Shown: positions 43,607 to 52,851 of the stretch, piece by piece
Layout: each line of letters opens with the position of its first letter
Numbering within the stretch: position 1 is the first letter of the stretch
Assembly: GCF_900163665.1 (NCBI RefSeq)
Contig: NZ_FUIA01000004.1
Location: forward strand, 1 to 64,000
From: Frigoribacterium sp. JB110
Lineage (GTDB): Bacteria; Actinomycetota; Actinomycetes; Actinomycetales; Microbacteriaceae
DNA length: 64,000 nt
Direction: 5' to 3'
Position numbers and translations under genes: made by a program
The notes under the pieces: model-generated
The model's database searches: none
Seen by the model: the letters and a program-made list of their open reading frames with translations, nothing else
What the model was told of the DNA's origin: nothing

Positions 43607-44371
43607 ATGTCGAACGACACCGGAGAGATCGAGCAGTCCACTGTGCCGGCCGAACCGGGCCGGGCGCGGCCGCTGCGCATCGAGTTCGCAGGCGAGTGGG
43701 TCGAGGTGCAGCCAGGCACTTCTTTCACGATCGGCCGCGATGCCGACCTCGAGATCGACGACAACCAGTATCTGCACCGGGTGTTCCTCGAGCTGAACTT
43801 CCGTGACAGTCTGTGGTGGCTGTCGAACGTGGGCTCGCGACTGTCGGCGACCGTGTCGAGTGCGGGGGGAGCCGTGCAGTCGTGGCTGTCGCCCGGCGCG
43901 AGCATCCCGGTCGTCTTCGAGCAGTCCACGATCGTGTTCACCGCGGGGCCGACGACGTACGAGATCAGCATGCACACGTCGGAGCCGCAGTTCTCGGTGT
44001 CATCGCAGGTGAAGAATCAGACCAGCGGTGAGACCACCGTCATGCCGGTCAGCTTCACACCGCTGCAGAAGCAGCTGATCGTCGCACTCGCGGAGCCGAT
44101 GCTGCGCCGCGACGGCGTCAGCATGAGCGAGCTGCCATCGTCGACGCTCGCCGCGGAGCGGCTCGGTTGGACGATGAGCAAGTTCAACCGCAAGCTCGAC
44201 AATGTCTGCGACAAGCTCGACCGGATGGGCGTGCAGGGCCTGCGGGGAGGCCCTGGCAAGCTCGCCACCAATCGCCGTGCGCGCCTGGTCGAGTACGCGG
44301 TGTCGTCGAACCTCGTCACGCGCGCAGACCTGGCGCTCCTCGACGAAGGCGTCATCCTCGACGACGAGTGA
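43607..44371 (+). CDS. FHA-like domain plus winged-helix protein
   Basis: The 254-residue protein has an N-terminal FHA-like domain: SFTIGRDADLEI matches the GR turn, LHRVFLEL the histidine strand and WLSNVGS the asparagine turn. A C-terminal winged-helix-like domain of about 100 residues follows (FTPLQKQLIVALAEPML, WTMSKFNRKLDNVCDKL). The serine usually found between GR and H in phosphothreonine-binding FHA domains is not evident, so phospho-binding is doubtful. The ATG at 43607 lies behind GGGGGAGA. A regulator that reads a Ser/Thr kinase or partner signal is possible. Confidence 0.78.
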   Translation: MSNDTGEIEQSTVPAEPGRARPLRIEFAGEWVEVQPGTSFTIGRDADLEIDDNQYLHRVFLELNFRDSLWWLSNVGSRLSATVSSAGGAVQSWLSPGASIPVVFEQSTIVFTAGPTTYEISMHTSEPQFSVSSQVKNQTSGETTVMPVSFTPLQKQLIVALAEPMLRRDGVSMSELPSSTLAAERLGWTMSKFNRKLDNVCDKLDRMGVQGLRGGPGKLATNRRARLVEYAVSSNLVTRADLALLDEGVILDDE

Positions 44372-44420
44372 CCCAGCGGCCCGCGGCACGGCCTGGCGCC
44401 ACGCGAATGCCTATCTTCTT

Positions 44421-44473
44421 CGCGAGTGCCTACGCAATTGCGTAGGCACTCGCGAGAAACGTAGGCACTCGCG
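44421..44473. repeat. Perfect 34-bp palindrome plus third arm
   Basis: 44421-44454 is a perfect palindrome (half-site CGCGAGTGCCTACGCAA). CGTAGGCACTCGCG then recurs at 44460-44473, and a decayed arm (CGCGAATGCCTAT) lies at 44402-44414. It fills the convergent gap between the FHA gene and purB. It probably ends transcription both ways, but the repeated arms could also be a protein-binding or mobile repeat element. Confidence 0.75.
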
Positions 44474-44487
44474 AACGGACGGTGCCG

Positions 44488-45870
44488 TCAGAGGTGTGTG
44501 CGGGTGATCTGCTCAGCCAGGCCGGTGTAGGTGTCGGGGGTGAGGGCGAGCAGGCGCTCCTTGGCCTCGTCGCCGATGTCGAGGCCGCTGACGAACTCCG
44601 CCAGCTCGGCGCCGCCGACGCGGTGACCGCGGGTGAGCTCCTTCAGCAGCGCATAGGGGTCGGAGATCCGGCTGCGGCCCGCCACGACTTCGGCGCGCAC
44701 GACCGTCTGGATCGCCTCCCCGAGGATCTCCCAGTTGCCGTCGAGATCGGCCAGCAGCGTCTCGCGCGAGAGCGCGATCTGGTCCAGCCCGCCAGACAGG
44801 TTGTTCAGCGCGAGCAGCGAGTGGCCGAAGGCGACGCCGATGTTGCGCTGGGTCGTCGAATCGGTCAGGTCTCGTTGCAGGCGCGAGGTCACGAGCGTCT
44901 GCGCGAGCGTGGCGAACAGCCCGCCCGCGATCTCGAAGTTCGCCTCGGCGTTCTCGAACTTGATCGGGTTGATCTTGTGCGGCATCGTCGATGAGCCCGT
45001 CGCACCGGCGACGGGGATCTGCGTGAAGTAGCCGAGCGAGATGTAGGTCCAGATGTCCTGGGCGAGGTTGTGCAGGATGCCACCGGCGTGCTTGGCGGCG
45101 TCGTACAGCTCGACCTGCCAGTCGTGCGACTCGATCTGGGTCGTGACCGGGTTGAAGTCGAGCCCGAGACCTTCGACGAACCCGCGCGCGACGGCTGGCC
45201 AGTCGGTGTCGGGGGAGGCGACCGTGTGCGCCGACCACGTGCCGGTCGCACCGGAGAACTTGCCGAGATACTCGAGGTTCTCGAGCCGACGCACCACGCG
45301 CTCCACGCGCCATACGAACACGCCCAGCTCCTTGCCCATCGTGGAGGGCGTGGCGGGTTGGCCGTGCGTGCGCGACAGCATCGGGGCGTCGGCGAGCTCG
45401 AGTGAGAGGGCGCGCAGTTTGTCCAGCATGGCGCGCAGCGCGGGCAGCCACACCTCGGTCACCGCACGCTTGACGGTGAGCGCGTAGGCGAGCGAGTTGA
45501 TGTCCTCGCTCGTGCAGCCGAAGTGGGTGAGTTCGGCGATGGCGTCGAGCCCGAGGCGCGAGAGCCTGTCGCGCACCAGGTATTCGACGGCCTTCACGTC
45601 GTGCCTGGTGACGGCCTCCTTGGTCGCGAGCCAGTCGATCGACTCCTGGTCGAACGCGGTGTACAGCTCGCGCAGCTTCGCCTGCGTCGCCTCGTCGAGA
45701 GGCTGCGTGCCGAACAGGGAGCGGCTCGTCAGGGTGATGATCCACTCGACCTCGACCTCGACGCGGGCACGGTTCAGGCCCGCTTCGGAGAGGAACTCGC
45801 CCAGGGGTGAGACGGCCGCCTGGTAGCGACCATCGAGCGGGCTCAGGGGCTGGGTCGGGAAAGCGCTCAG
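44488..45870 (-). CDS. purB: Adenylosuccinate lyase, apparent CTG start
   Basis: PurB splits fumarate from adenylosuccinate and SAICAR in purine synthesis. The frame carries SPLDGRYQAAV, TSEDIN, THGQPATPSTMGKE and the signature SSTMPHKINP. Homology reaches the very N-terminus (PLSPLDGRY), but no ATG, GTG or TTG precedes it in frame; a TGA lies at about 45886-45888. The best start is CTG at 45870, giving 460 residues, four bases after GGAGGA. The first standard start, GTG 45597, would remove 91 conserved residues. Either a CTG start or a base error is present. Confidence 0.9.
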   Translation of the reverse strand: MSAFPTQPLSPLDGRYQAAVSPLGEFLSEAGLNRARVEVEVEWIITLTSRSLFGTQPLDEATQAKLRELYTAFDQESIDWLATKEAVTRHDVKAVEYLVRDRLSRLGLDAIAELTHFGCTSEDINSLAYALTVKRAVTEVWLPALRAMLDKLRALSLELADAPMLSRTHGQPATPSTMGKELGVFVWRVERVVRRLENLEYLGKFSGATGTWSAHTVASPDTDWPAVARGFVEGLGLDFNPVTTQIESHDWQVELYDAAKHAGGILHNLAQDIWTYISLGYFTQIPVAGATGSSTMPHKINPIKFENAEANFEIAGGLFATLAQTLVTSRLQRDLTDSTTQRNIGVAFGHSLLALNNLSGGLDQIALSRETLLADLDGNWEILGEAIQTVVRAEVVAGRSRISDPYALLKELTRGHRVGGAELAEFVSGLDIGDEAKERLLALTPDTYTGLAEQITRTHL

Positions 45871-46027
45871 GATGTCCTCCAGGTCTCAGGCGGAAGCGGT
45901 CATGCGCCGCGGAAGCGATTCTACTTCGCACGCGTCGTTTCCCCCACAGCCCCGATACCGGCGCAGAGTCGTCCCCAACCGCCCGTCGGGTCTGGACGAC
46001 GGAGACGGATGTCGGAACGCTGGAAGC

Positions 46028-46273
46028 ATGTTGCAGACATCCTTCTCCCCGCTCAGCTACGCGACGACGCGCCTCGCCGCGGTGCGGAGCGAGTGCGATG
46101 CGATCAGTCTCGACCTGCTCGCGACGGCGAGCAGCGTGCAATGGGAGTCCGAGGCCGCCGGGCACTTCCAGGCCCAGGTGTGGAACCGCATCAGCGAGAT
46201 CTCCGCCGTCGGCGAGCTGGCGGCACAGGTGATGTACAGCGTGATGGCGCAGACGGAGGAGGGTTCCTCGTGA
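46028..46273 (+). CDS. WXG100-like small helical protein
   Basis: The 81-residue helical protein contains VQWESEAAGHFQAQV at its centre, a form of the WxS-AA turn seen in ESX/WXG100-type proteins, and lacks a signal peptide. Such proteins dimerise and are often exported by type VII systems, sometimes with a larger partner. The ATG at 46028 was chosen because it gives the usual short length; the frame is open upstream. Its stop overlaps the next gene's start. Confidence 0.7.
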   Translation: MLQTSFSPLSYATTRLAAVRSECDAISLDLLATASSVQWESEAAGHFQAQVWNRISEISAVGELAAQVMYSVMAQTEEGSS

Positions 46274-47619
46274 CGATCGAGGTCTCGAGCGGATCCGTCA
46301 TCGCCGTCGATCCCGACTCGCTCCGTTCGGCGGCATCCGGCGTATCAGAGGCGTCGGAACGGATGAGGGAGATCGCGGGCCTGGCGCAGGAGGCGGCGAT
46401 CGTGATCGGCGTCGCGCCGAATGTCGGCGATGGCAGGGCGATGGATGTGCAGAGCGACGCGATCGGTGCGGCAGGGCGCCTCGACCTGCTTGCACGTCAT
46501 CTTCGCGACGCGGCCGACGCGTACGAGTTCGTCGAGCTGCGATTCCGCTGGACGATGATCACCTGCACCGCCCTCCCGGGCGCGCAGGTCGCCGCTGGCG
46601 CGAGGCTCGGGCCCCAGGCGGCTGCCGAGCGTGATGCGGCGCTCGACGGGATCAGCACCAGGTGGCAGGAGCTCGCTGAGACCAATCCGGCGGCTCTCAC
46701 GCAGGCGAACCGGCACTGGAACGCGTGGCGCGCACACACGGGGCAGGCGGCGACCGACGAGTGGGGGAGTGCGGCGAATGGGCTGCTGCCACCGGTGTGG
46801 ACGGGGGTGTCGGAGCCCGACATGCGCGATGCCATGGGCGACGCGCGGGGGCTCATCGCTGCGATGGGGGTCGGCGTCGTGCCGATGGGTGCCAGGCTGA
46901 TCGGGAAGGGCGACCCGGTGCGCGTGACGCCGGTGCAGCGGTCGGAGGCGACGCAGGCACCCGCCACGCTGGCGGAGGCGGCGAAGCGGATTCCGGATGG
47001 CGATACCGACGCGCGCATCCGGGTGGAGACCTACGAGTTGCCCGAAGGCGGCAGGGAGCATGTCGTCTACCTCGCCGGCACCAAGGGCGGCGGGCCAGAC
47101 GCCTGGGACTGGGGTTCGAATCTCGATCTGTACCTGGGCAGGCGTTCCGCGTCGTACAACGCCGTCGAGCAGGCGCTCGCCGACGCGGGGGTGCGCGAAG
47201 GTGAGACAGTGCACGAGCTCGGCTTCAGCCAGGGCGCCATGGTCGGAGCGAGGCTCGCCGCCGAGGGCGACTACGACGTGAAGAGCCTGGTCAGCTTCGG
47301 CTCGCCCGTCGACGTCGCAGGGGCAGACGACCTGCTGCAGGTGTCGGTGCGGCACACGGACGACGTCGTGCCGATGCTCGCCGACGGCGGCAACCCCGCG
47401 GACGGTGTCGTGGTCGAGAAGGACTTCGATCCGGCCGATGGCATCCACGACATCGTTCTTCCGGCCCACCGCCTCGATGCCTATGCCGAGACCGCCGTCG
47501 AGATCGACGCCAGCAGCGACCCGCGACTCGACGCCCTCGACGAGCTGTTCGCGAGGCTCGGCACCGCCGAAGACGTGTCGTTCGTCGAGTTCAGCGCTCA
47601 GCGACCCGTGAAGAAATGA
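46270..47619 (+). CDS. WXG-type N-terminus fused to alpha/beta-hydrolase-like domain
   Basis: The 449-residue protein begins with a helical region (about 1-190) that looks like an ESX/LXG-type targeting domain, then has an alpha/beta-hydrolase-like domain. Its nucleophile elbow is GFSQG (Ser320), with candidate Asp364 or 365 (RHTDDVVP) and His400 (PAHRLDAY). No signal peptide is present. The GTG at 46270 overlaps the stop of the WXG100-like gene, so both products are made together. It may be a secreted lipase/esterase-like effector or cell-wall enzyme, but no type VII core gene is in the window. Confidence 0.72.
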   Translation: MTIEVSSGSVIAVDPDSLRSAASGVSEASERMREIAGLAQEAAIVIGVAPNVGDGRAMDVQSDAIGAAGRLDLLARHLRDAADAYEFVELRFRWTMITCTALPGAQVAAGARLGPQAAAERDAALDGISTRWQELAETNPAALTQANRHWNAWRAHTGQAATDEWGSAANGLLPPVWTGVSEPDMRDAMGDARGLIAAMGVGVVPMGARLIGKGDPVRVTPVQRSEATQAPATLAEAAKRIPDGDTDARIRVETYELPEGGREHVVYLAGTKGGGPDAWDWGSNLDLYLGRRSASYNAVEQALADAGVREGETVHELGFSQGAMVGARLAAEGDYDVKSLVSFGSPVDVAGADDLLQVSVRHTDDVVPMLADGGNPADGVVVEKDFDPADGIHDIVLPAHRLDAYAETAVEIDASSDPRLDALDELFARLGTAEDVSFVEFSAQRPVKK

Positions 47620-47621
47620 CC

Positions 47622-47642
47622 GGCACCGATCCGCTGGGTGCC
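47622..47642. terminator. Short convergent-gene hairpin
   Basis: GGCACC (47622-47627) pairs with GGTGCC (47637-47642) across a 9-base loop in the 35-base gap between the hydrolase-like and holin-family genes. It probably serves as a two-way stop. Confidence 0.4.
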
Positions 47643-47654
47643 CTGATCGCCTCG

Positions 47655-48053
47655 TCAGCGCTTCTTCTTGCGCTGCGGACGCAGGATGACGCCGAATACG
47701 GCGTTGATGATCGAGATCAGGATGGCGGCGGCCACGCCTCGCCAGAAATCCTCCACGGCCAGACCCCAGCCGAATCCGCTCGTGATCCATGCCGTCAGCC
47801 AGAGCAGGAACCCGTTCACGACGAAGGTGATCAGTCCGAGCGTGAGCAGGTAGATCGGGAACGCGACGATCTTGATCACGGTGCCGACCACCGTGTTCAC
47901 GATGGCGAAGATCGCGGCGACGGCCGCCAAGGTGAGCAGGAGCTCGACAGTGCCCCCGTCGCCGAACGGCGTCACCGTGACGCGTAGGAACCCGATCAGG
48001 CTCACCACCCACAGGGCGAACGCATTGACGACGACTCGGATGATGAATCCCAT
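47655..48053 (-). CDS. Phage-holin-4 family membrane protein (PF04020-type)
   Basis: The 132-residue protein has four predicted helices, with [16 protein letters not shown] at the start and the family-like ending [22 protein letters not shown] then a basic tail. Despite the name, chromosomal copies like this are ordinary bacterial membrane proteins; there are no phage genes around it. The ATG at 48053 starts at the family N-terminus. It is divergent from hisC. Confidence 0.88.
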   Translation of the reverse strand: MGFIIRVVVNAFALWVVSLIGFLRVTVTPFGDGGTVELLLTLAAVAAIFAIVNTVVGTVIKIVAFPIYLLTLGLITFVVNGFLLWLTAWITSGFGWGLAVEDFWRGVAAAILISIINAVFGVILRPQRKKKR

Positions 48054-48130
48054 CCGACCAATGTCGCACGGTCGTCCTGCCGGCGCATCCGGGGAACTGC
48101 CAGACACGCTCGCGTCGTAGGCTTGAGCGC

Positions 48131-49192
48131 GTGACCGAGCCCGTGCTTCCCCGCCTCCGCCCCGAGATCGAACAGCTTCCGCCGTACCGGCAGGGGCGCC
48201 AGGCTGACCCGAGCGGGTTCAAGCTGTCGAGCAACGAGAACGCGTTCGAACCGCTGCCCGGCGTGCTCGAAGCGCTGCACGGCGCCTCGGCGATCAACCG
48301 CTATCCGGACGCGACGGCGGGGCGGCTGTGCGCGGCGCTCGCCGAACGGTACGGCGTCGAGCGCGAGCAGGTGCTCGCCGGTGCAGGCAGCGTCTCGCTG
48401 CTTGCCGCATTCATCCAGGCCGCGGCGGGTGCAGGCGACGAGGTCGTGCACGCGTGGCGCTCGTTCGAGGCGTATCCCGGCCTCGTCCTCGTGGCAGGCG
48501 CGAAGGGTGTGCAGGTGCCGAACCTGCCGGACGGTCGGCACGACCTCGACGCGATGGCTGCGGCCGTCACCGATCGCACCCGTGTCGTGCTGCTGTGCAC
48601 GCCGAACAATCCCACCGGCTCGATCATCACGTCTGACGAGTTCGAGCGCTTCGTCGAACGGGTGCCGAAGGATGTGCTGATTCTGCTCGACGAGGCCTAC
48701 GCCGAGTTCGTCACCGACGATGCCGCGGTCGGCGGCGTCGCCGAGCGCGTGTTCGAGCAGCACCCGAACGTGGTGGTGCTGCGCACCTTCTCGAAGGCGT
48801 ACGGCCTCGCCGCCCTGCGCATCGGCTACGCGATCGGCCACACGCGTGTGCTCGACGCCGCTCGGGCGACGATCATCCCGCTGTCGGTGACCGCGCAGGC
48901 GGAGACCGCAGCGCTGGCGAGCCTCGAGCACGAGAGCGAGCTGCTCGAGCGTGTCGCCGAGATCGCCGCTCGCCGAGAGCGGCTCGTCGCCGGTCTGCGG
49001 GATGCCGGGTGGGCCGTCCCGGAGGCGCAGGGCAACTTCGCCTGGCTCGATACGGCGGACTCCGCCGTCGCCGCGGCTTTCGACGCGGCGGGACTGATGG
49101 TGCGCGTGTTCCCTGACGGCATCCGGATCTCGGTCGGCGAGGCGGAGTCGATCGACCGGGTGATCGCCGTCGCCCGGCAGCTTCGCGGCTGA
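48131..49192 (+). CDS. hisC: Histidinol-phosphate aminotransferase
   Basis: The 353-residue PLP enzyme converts imidazole-acetol phosphate to histidinol phosphate; in Actinobacteria such enzymes may also act on aromatic amino acids. It shows [24 protein letters not shown] and the PLP lysine Lys222 in [14 protein letters not shown]. The GTG at 48131 gives the standard length. No other his genes are nearby, which fits an extra or aromatic-acid-type copy better than the his operon enzyme, although this is uncertain. Confidence 0.88.
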   Translation: MTEPVLPRLRPEIEQLPPYRQGRQADPSGFKLSSNENAFEPLPGVLEALHGASAINRYPDATAGRLCAALAERYGVEREQVLAGAGSVSLLAAFIQAAAGAGDEVVHAWRSFEAYPGLVLVAGAKGVQVPNLPDGRHDLDAMAAAVTDRTRVVLLCTPNNPTGSIITSDEFERFVERVPKDVLILLDEAYAEFVTDDAAVGGVAERVFEQHPNVVVLRTFSKAYGLAALRIGYAIGHTRVLDAARATIIPLSVTAQAETAALASLEHESELLERVAEIAARRERLVAGLRDAGWAVPEAQGNFAWLDTADSAVAAAFDAAGLMVRVFPDGIRISVGEAESIDRVIAVARQLRG

Positions 49193-49193
49193 C

Positions 49194-49212
49194 GGCCCGT
49201 GGCGCTCGGGCC
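49194..49212 (+). terminator. Possible weak terminator after hisC
   Basis: GGCCCG (49194-49199) and CGGGCC (49207-49212) form a 6-bp stem with a 7-base loop right behind the hisC stop. No T run follows. Confidence 0.3.
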
Positions 49213-49320
49213 ACCATGCGCGGCCGCGTATGGGTCTGTGGGGCGCCGCCTATGGATCGGGAAATGCGTTGTCGAGGATGTCACACCGTTGTTTCGGCTC
49301 GGCGGACATAGCGTGGAGAA

Positions 49321-50466
49321 GTGACTTCAGCGCAAGACGACACCGGACCAGACGACGGCCTCATCCGCGTCCTTGACGCGAGCGGCCGGGTCGCGCCGAC
49401 GGAGCAGGCGGAGCGGTACCTCCCCTTGATCGAGGCGCTCGGCGACGCAGAACTCGAGCAGTTCTACCGCGACATGGTGGTGGTGCGCGCCTTCGACACT
49501 CAGGCCACCATGCTGCAGCGGCAGGGCCAACTCGCCCTGTGGCCGCCGTCGCGCGGTCAGGAGGCCGCCCAGGTCGGTTCCGTGCGCGCAGCGCGAGCGC
49601 AGGACACGCTCTTCCCCTCGTACCGCGAGCACGTCGTCGCGACCGTTCGCGGCGTCGACCCGATCGGGATCATCCGGCTCATGCGCGGCGTCAGCCACGG
49701 CGGCTGGGACCCGACGGACCCCGCCAACGGCAACGTGCGCAACTACACGCTCGTGCTCGGCTCGCAGACGCTGCACGCCACGGGATACGCGATGGCGAAG
49801 ACCTTCGACGGCGTCGTCGGCACGGGCGATCCGGAGTCCGATCAGGCTGTGATGGTCTACTACGGCGACGGGGCATCGAGCCAGGGCGACGTGCACGAGG
49901 CGATGGTGTTCGCCGCGAGCTACCGCACCCCGCAGGTGTTCTTCCTGCAGAACAACCAGTGGGCGATCTCCGTGCCGGTCGAGGTGCAGTCGCGCGTTCC
50001 ACTGGCGCAGCGCGCCGCCGGCTACGGGATGGAGCCGCTCCGGATCGACGGCAACGATGTGCTCGCCAGCTACGCGGTCACCCGTACGGCCCTCGACGAG
50101 GCGCGGGCGGGGAACGGGCCGCGGGCGATCGAAGCCGTGACGTACCGGCTCGGTGCGCACACCACGAGCGACGACCCGACCAAATACCGCACCAAGAGCG
50201 AAGAGGAGTCGTGGATCGCCCGCGACCCCATCGACCGGATGCGCGCCTACCTCGCCTCACGGGGCGCGGCCGACGCCTTCTTCGACGAGGTCGACGCAGA
50301 GGCTGCCGCCTACGCCGACGACGTCCGGGTGCGCACGGTGGAGCTCGAAGCCCCCGCGAAGGAGACGATGTTCCAGCACGTGTACTCGGACCCGCATCCG
50401 CTGATGGACGAGCAGGCCCGCTGGCTCGCCGACTACGAGGCGTCGTTCGAGGGAGGCGAAGCGTGA
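49321..50466 (+). CDS. 2-oxoacid dehydrogenase E1 alpha (branched-chain or pyruvate type)
   Basis: The 381-residue thiamine-diphosphate subunit has FYRDMVVVRAFDTQ at the start, the ThDP motif GDGASSQGDVHEA...QNNQW and the phosphorylation-loop relative TTSDDPTKYR. With E1 beta it decarboxylates a 2-oxoacid and passes the acyl group to E2. Separate alpha and beta genes point to the branched-chain type or the Gram-positive pyruvate type; sequence alone does not decide. The start is GTG at 49321. It heads an E1a-E1b-E2 operon. Confidence 0.92.
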   Translation: MTSAQDDTGPDDGLIRVLDASGRVAPTEQAERYLPLIEALGDAELEQFYRDMVVVRAFDTQATMLQRQGQLALWPPSRGQEAAQVGSVRAARAQDTLFPSYREHVVATVRGVDPIGIIRLMRGVSHGGWDPTDPANGNVRNYTLVLGSQTLHATGYAMAKTFDGVVGTGDPESDQAVMVYYGDGASSQGDVHEAMVFAASYRTPQVFFLQNNQWAISVPVEVQSRVPLAQRAAGYGMEPLRIDGNDVLASYAVTRTALDEARAGNGPRAIEAVTYRLGAHTTSDDPTKYRTKSEEESWIARDPIDRMRAYLASRGAADAFFDEVDAEAAAYADDVRVRTVELEAPAKETMFQHVYSDPHPLMDEQARWLADYEASFEGGEA

Positions 50467-51452
50467 GCGCGATCGACACGGGCACCATGCCGTTCGTGAA
50501 GGCGCTGAACGCCGGTCTTCGGAAAGCGATGACCGACGACGAGCGCGTTCTGATGATGGGTGAGGACATCGGCCCGCTCGGCGGCGTCTTCCGCGTCACC
50601 GAGGGTCTGCACGCCGAGTTCGGCGAGAAGCGTGTGCTCGACACACCCCTGGCCGAGTCCGGCATCGTGGGCACCGCGATCGGGCTGGCGATGGGCGGGT
50701 ACCGCCCCGTCGTCGAGATCCAGTTCGACGGTTTCGTGTTCCCCGGCTTCGACCAGATCACCACCCAGCTGGCCAAGCTCACCAACCGCTACGAGAGCAG
50801 GCTCAGTCTGCCCGTGGTCATCCGGATCCCGTACGGCGGGCACATCGGCGCGGTCGAGCACCACCAGGAGAGCCCTGAAGCGTACTTCACGCACACCCCG
50901 GGGCTGCGCGTGGTGAGCCCGTCGACGCCGAACGACGCGTACTGGATGATCCAGGACGCGATCGGCTCGTCCGACCCGGTGATCTTCCTCGAGCCGAAGT
51001 CGCGCTACTGGCAGAAGGGCGAGGTCGATGCGGCCGAGCGCGCGCTGTCGCTGCATGCCAGCCGTGTGGTGCGCAAGGGCACCGACGTCACCCTCGTCGG
51101 CCACGGTGCCATGGTGGCGACCCTGCTGCAGGCCGCGGCGCTCGCCGAGGGCGAGGGCGTCAGCTGTGAGGTCGTGGACGTCCGCTCGCTGTCGCCCGTC
51201 GACTACGACCCGATCCTGACATCGGTGCGCTCGACGGGGCGCATGGTCTACGCACAGGAGGCACCGGGCTTCACCAGCCTGGGCAGCGAGGTCGCCGCGA
51301 CCGTGACCGAGCGCGCCTTCTATTCGCTCGAGGCGCCGGTTCTGCGCGTTTCGGGTTTCGATACACCGTTCCCACCCGCCAAGCTGGAGGGTGCGTACCT
51401 GCCGGACGCCGACCGCATTCTCGAGGCCGTCGACCGCGCGATGGCGTACTAG
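50463..51452 (+). CDS. 2-oxoacid dehydrogenase E1 beta
   Basis: The 329-residue transketolase-type beta subunit has MGEDIGPLGGVFRVTEGL, EIQFDGFVFPGFDQI, HHQESPEAYFTHTPGL and the C-terminal domain VDVRSLSPVDYDPILTSV. The GTG at 50463 overlaps the E1 alpha stop by four bases, so the two subunits are produced in equal amounts. It completes the E1 heterotetramer. Confidence 0.94.
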   Translation: MSAIDTGTMPFVKALNAGLRKAMTDDERVLMMGEDIGPLGGVFRVTEGLHAEFGEKRVLDTPLAESGIVGTAIGLAMGGYRPVVEIQFDGFVFPGFDQITTQLAKLTNRYESRLSLPVVIRIPYGGHIGAVEHHQESPEAYFTHTPGLRVVSPSTPNDAYWMIQDAIGSSDPVIFLEPKSRYWQKGEVDAAERALSLHASRVVRKGTDVTLVGHGAMVATLLQAAALAEGEGVSCEVVDVRSLSPVDYDPILTSVRSTGRMVYAQEAPGFTSLGSEVAATVTERAFYSLEAPVLRVSGFDTPFPPAKLEGAYLPDADRILEAVDRAMAY

Positions 51453-51473
51453 CCACGACGAGAGGATCTGCGC

Positions 51474-52766
51474 ATGCAGACGTACAACCTTCCGGATGTC
51501 GGTGAGGGGCTGACCGAGGCCGAGATCGTGCAGTGGCATGTGGCGCCAGGTGACACCGTCGCCGTCAACGACGTCGTCGCCGAGATCGAGACCGCCAAGT
51601 CGCTCGTCGAGCTGCCGTCGCCGTATGCCGGCGAGGTCTCGGAGCTGCTGGTGGCCGAGGGCGACACCGTCGAGGTGGGCACCCCGATCCTGCACGTGGC
51701 AGGCGCAGACGAGCCCGAGGCGAAGGCTCCGGATGCCGCTGCCGCGGCGGACGACTCCGGCTCGGGATCCGTGCTGGTCGGGTACGGATCGGGCGGCGAC
51801 GTGCAGACCCGCAGGCGCAAGAAGAAGCGTGAGAGTCCGGTCGCGTCGGCGGTCGGCGTCGTCGCGAAGCCTCCGGTGCGCAAGCTCGCCCGCGATCTCG
51901 GCGTCGATCTGAACGACGTGAACCCGTCCGGTCCCTCCGGCGAGGTCACGCGCGACGACGTCGTGGGGCACGCGGACCAGGCGAAGGTGTTCCGCAACAT
52001 CGAGACGCCGGAGTGGCCGGCGGAGCGCGAGCGCTCGATCCCCGTCGCCGCGAAGCCGGCCGACGACCGTTACGAGACGATCCCGGTCAAGGGCGTCCGC
52101 AAGGCGACCGCAACCGGGGTCGTGAAGTCGGCGTACACGGCGCCGCACGTGTCGGTGTGGACCGACGTCGATGCGAGCCGCACGATGGACTTCGTGAAGC
52201 GACTGAAGGCGCAGCCGCAGTTCGCCGATGTGCGGGTGTCGCCGCTGCTGGTGTTCGCGAAGGCGCTGATCTGGGCGGTGCAGCGCACCCCAGAGGTGAA
52301 CTCGGCGTGGGTCGAGAACGAGCAGGGTGCCGAGATCCAGGTGCGCGGGTACGTGAACTTGGGCATCGCGGCGGCCACGCCGCGCGGCCTGATCGTGCCG
52401 AACATCAAGAACGCGCACGAACTCAGCCTGCGCGAGCTCGCCGTGGCACTGCAGGACCTCACGCTCACAGCCCGCGAGGGCAAGACGACCCCGGCCGATC
52501 AGCAGGCCGGCACCATCACGATCACCAACATCGGCGTGTTCGGCATGGACGCGGGCACCCCGATCATCAACCAGGGCGAGGCGGGCATCGTCGCAATGGG
52601 CGCTATTCGTCAGAAGCCGTGGGTCGTCGACGGCGAGGTGCGCCCCGCGTGGGTGACCACCGTGTCGGGCTCCTTCGACCACCGCATCGTCGACGGCGAC
52701 AAGATCAGCCGCTTCCTCGCCGACATCGCCGCCGTGCTCGAGGAGCCCGCGCTGCTGTTGGATTGA
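51474..52766 (+). CDS. Dihydrolipoyl acyltransferase E2
   Basis: The 430-residue E2 has one lipoyl domain (lipoyl Lys42 in [10 protein letters not shown]), a charged linker, a peripheral-subunit-binding domain ([18 protein letters not shown], about 135-170) and a catalytic domain with HRIVDG (His403, Asp407). It forms the core of the complex. No E3 (lipoamide dehydrogenase) gene follows, so E3 must come from elsewhere in the genome. The arrangement is otherwise typical of BCKDH operons in Actinobacteria. Confidence 0.95.
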   Translation: MQTYNLPDVGEGLTEAEIVQWHVAPGDTVAVNDVVAEIETAKSLVELPSPYAGEVSELLVAEGDTVEVGTPILHVAGADEPEAKAPDAAAAADDSGSGSVLVGYGSGGDVQTRRRKKKRESPVASAVGVVAKPPVRKLARDLGVDLNDVNPSGPSGEVTRDDVVGHADQAKVFRNIETPEWPAERERSIPVAAKPADDRYETIPVKGVRKATATGVVKSAYTAPHVSVWTDVDASRTMDFVKRLKAQPQFADVRVSPLLVFAKALIWAVQRTPEVNSAWVENEQGAEIQVRGYVNLGIAAATPRGLIVPNIKNAHELSLRELAVALQDLTLTAREGKTTPADQQAGTITITNIGVFGMDAGTPIINQGEAGIVAMGAIRQKPWVVDGEVRPAWVTTVSGSFDHRIVDGDKISRFLADIAAVLEEPALLLD

Positions 52767-52785
52767 GTGGTGTGCGCGGGTTCGC

Positions 52786-52833
52786 GAGTGCTGAAGTGCT
52801 CGTATGACGTAACTTCAGAGCACTTCGGCACTC
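52786..52833. terminator. Long hairpin between convergent E2 and helicase genes
   Basis: GAGTGCTGAAGTGCTC (52786-52801) pairs with 52818-52833 at 15 of 16 positions. Its outer arm begins CGCGAGTGC, as does the palindrome at 44421. There is no T run; a two-way stop is likely. Confidence 0.65.
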
Positions 52834-52851
52834 CTGGAACCGGGGTCGATG

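Noticed and set aside
45597..45597. GTG at 45597 as the purB start
   Set aside because: It would remove 91 residues that match PurB closely, including SPLDGRYQAAV.
47655..48053. Prophage remnant suggested by the holin-family name
   Set aside because: The family includes ordinary chromosomal membrane proteins, and no phage gene lies nearby.
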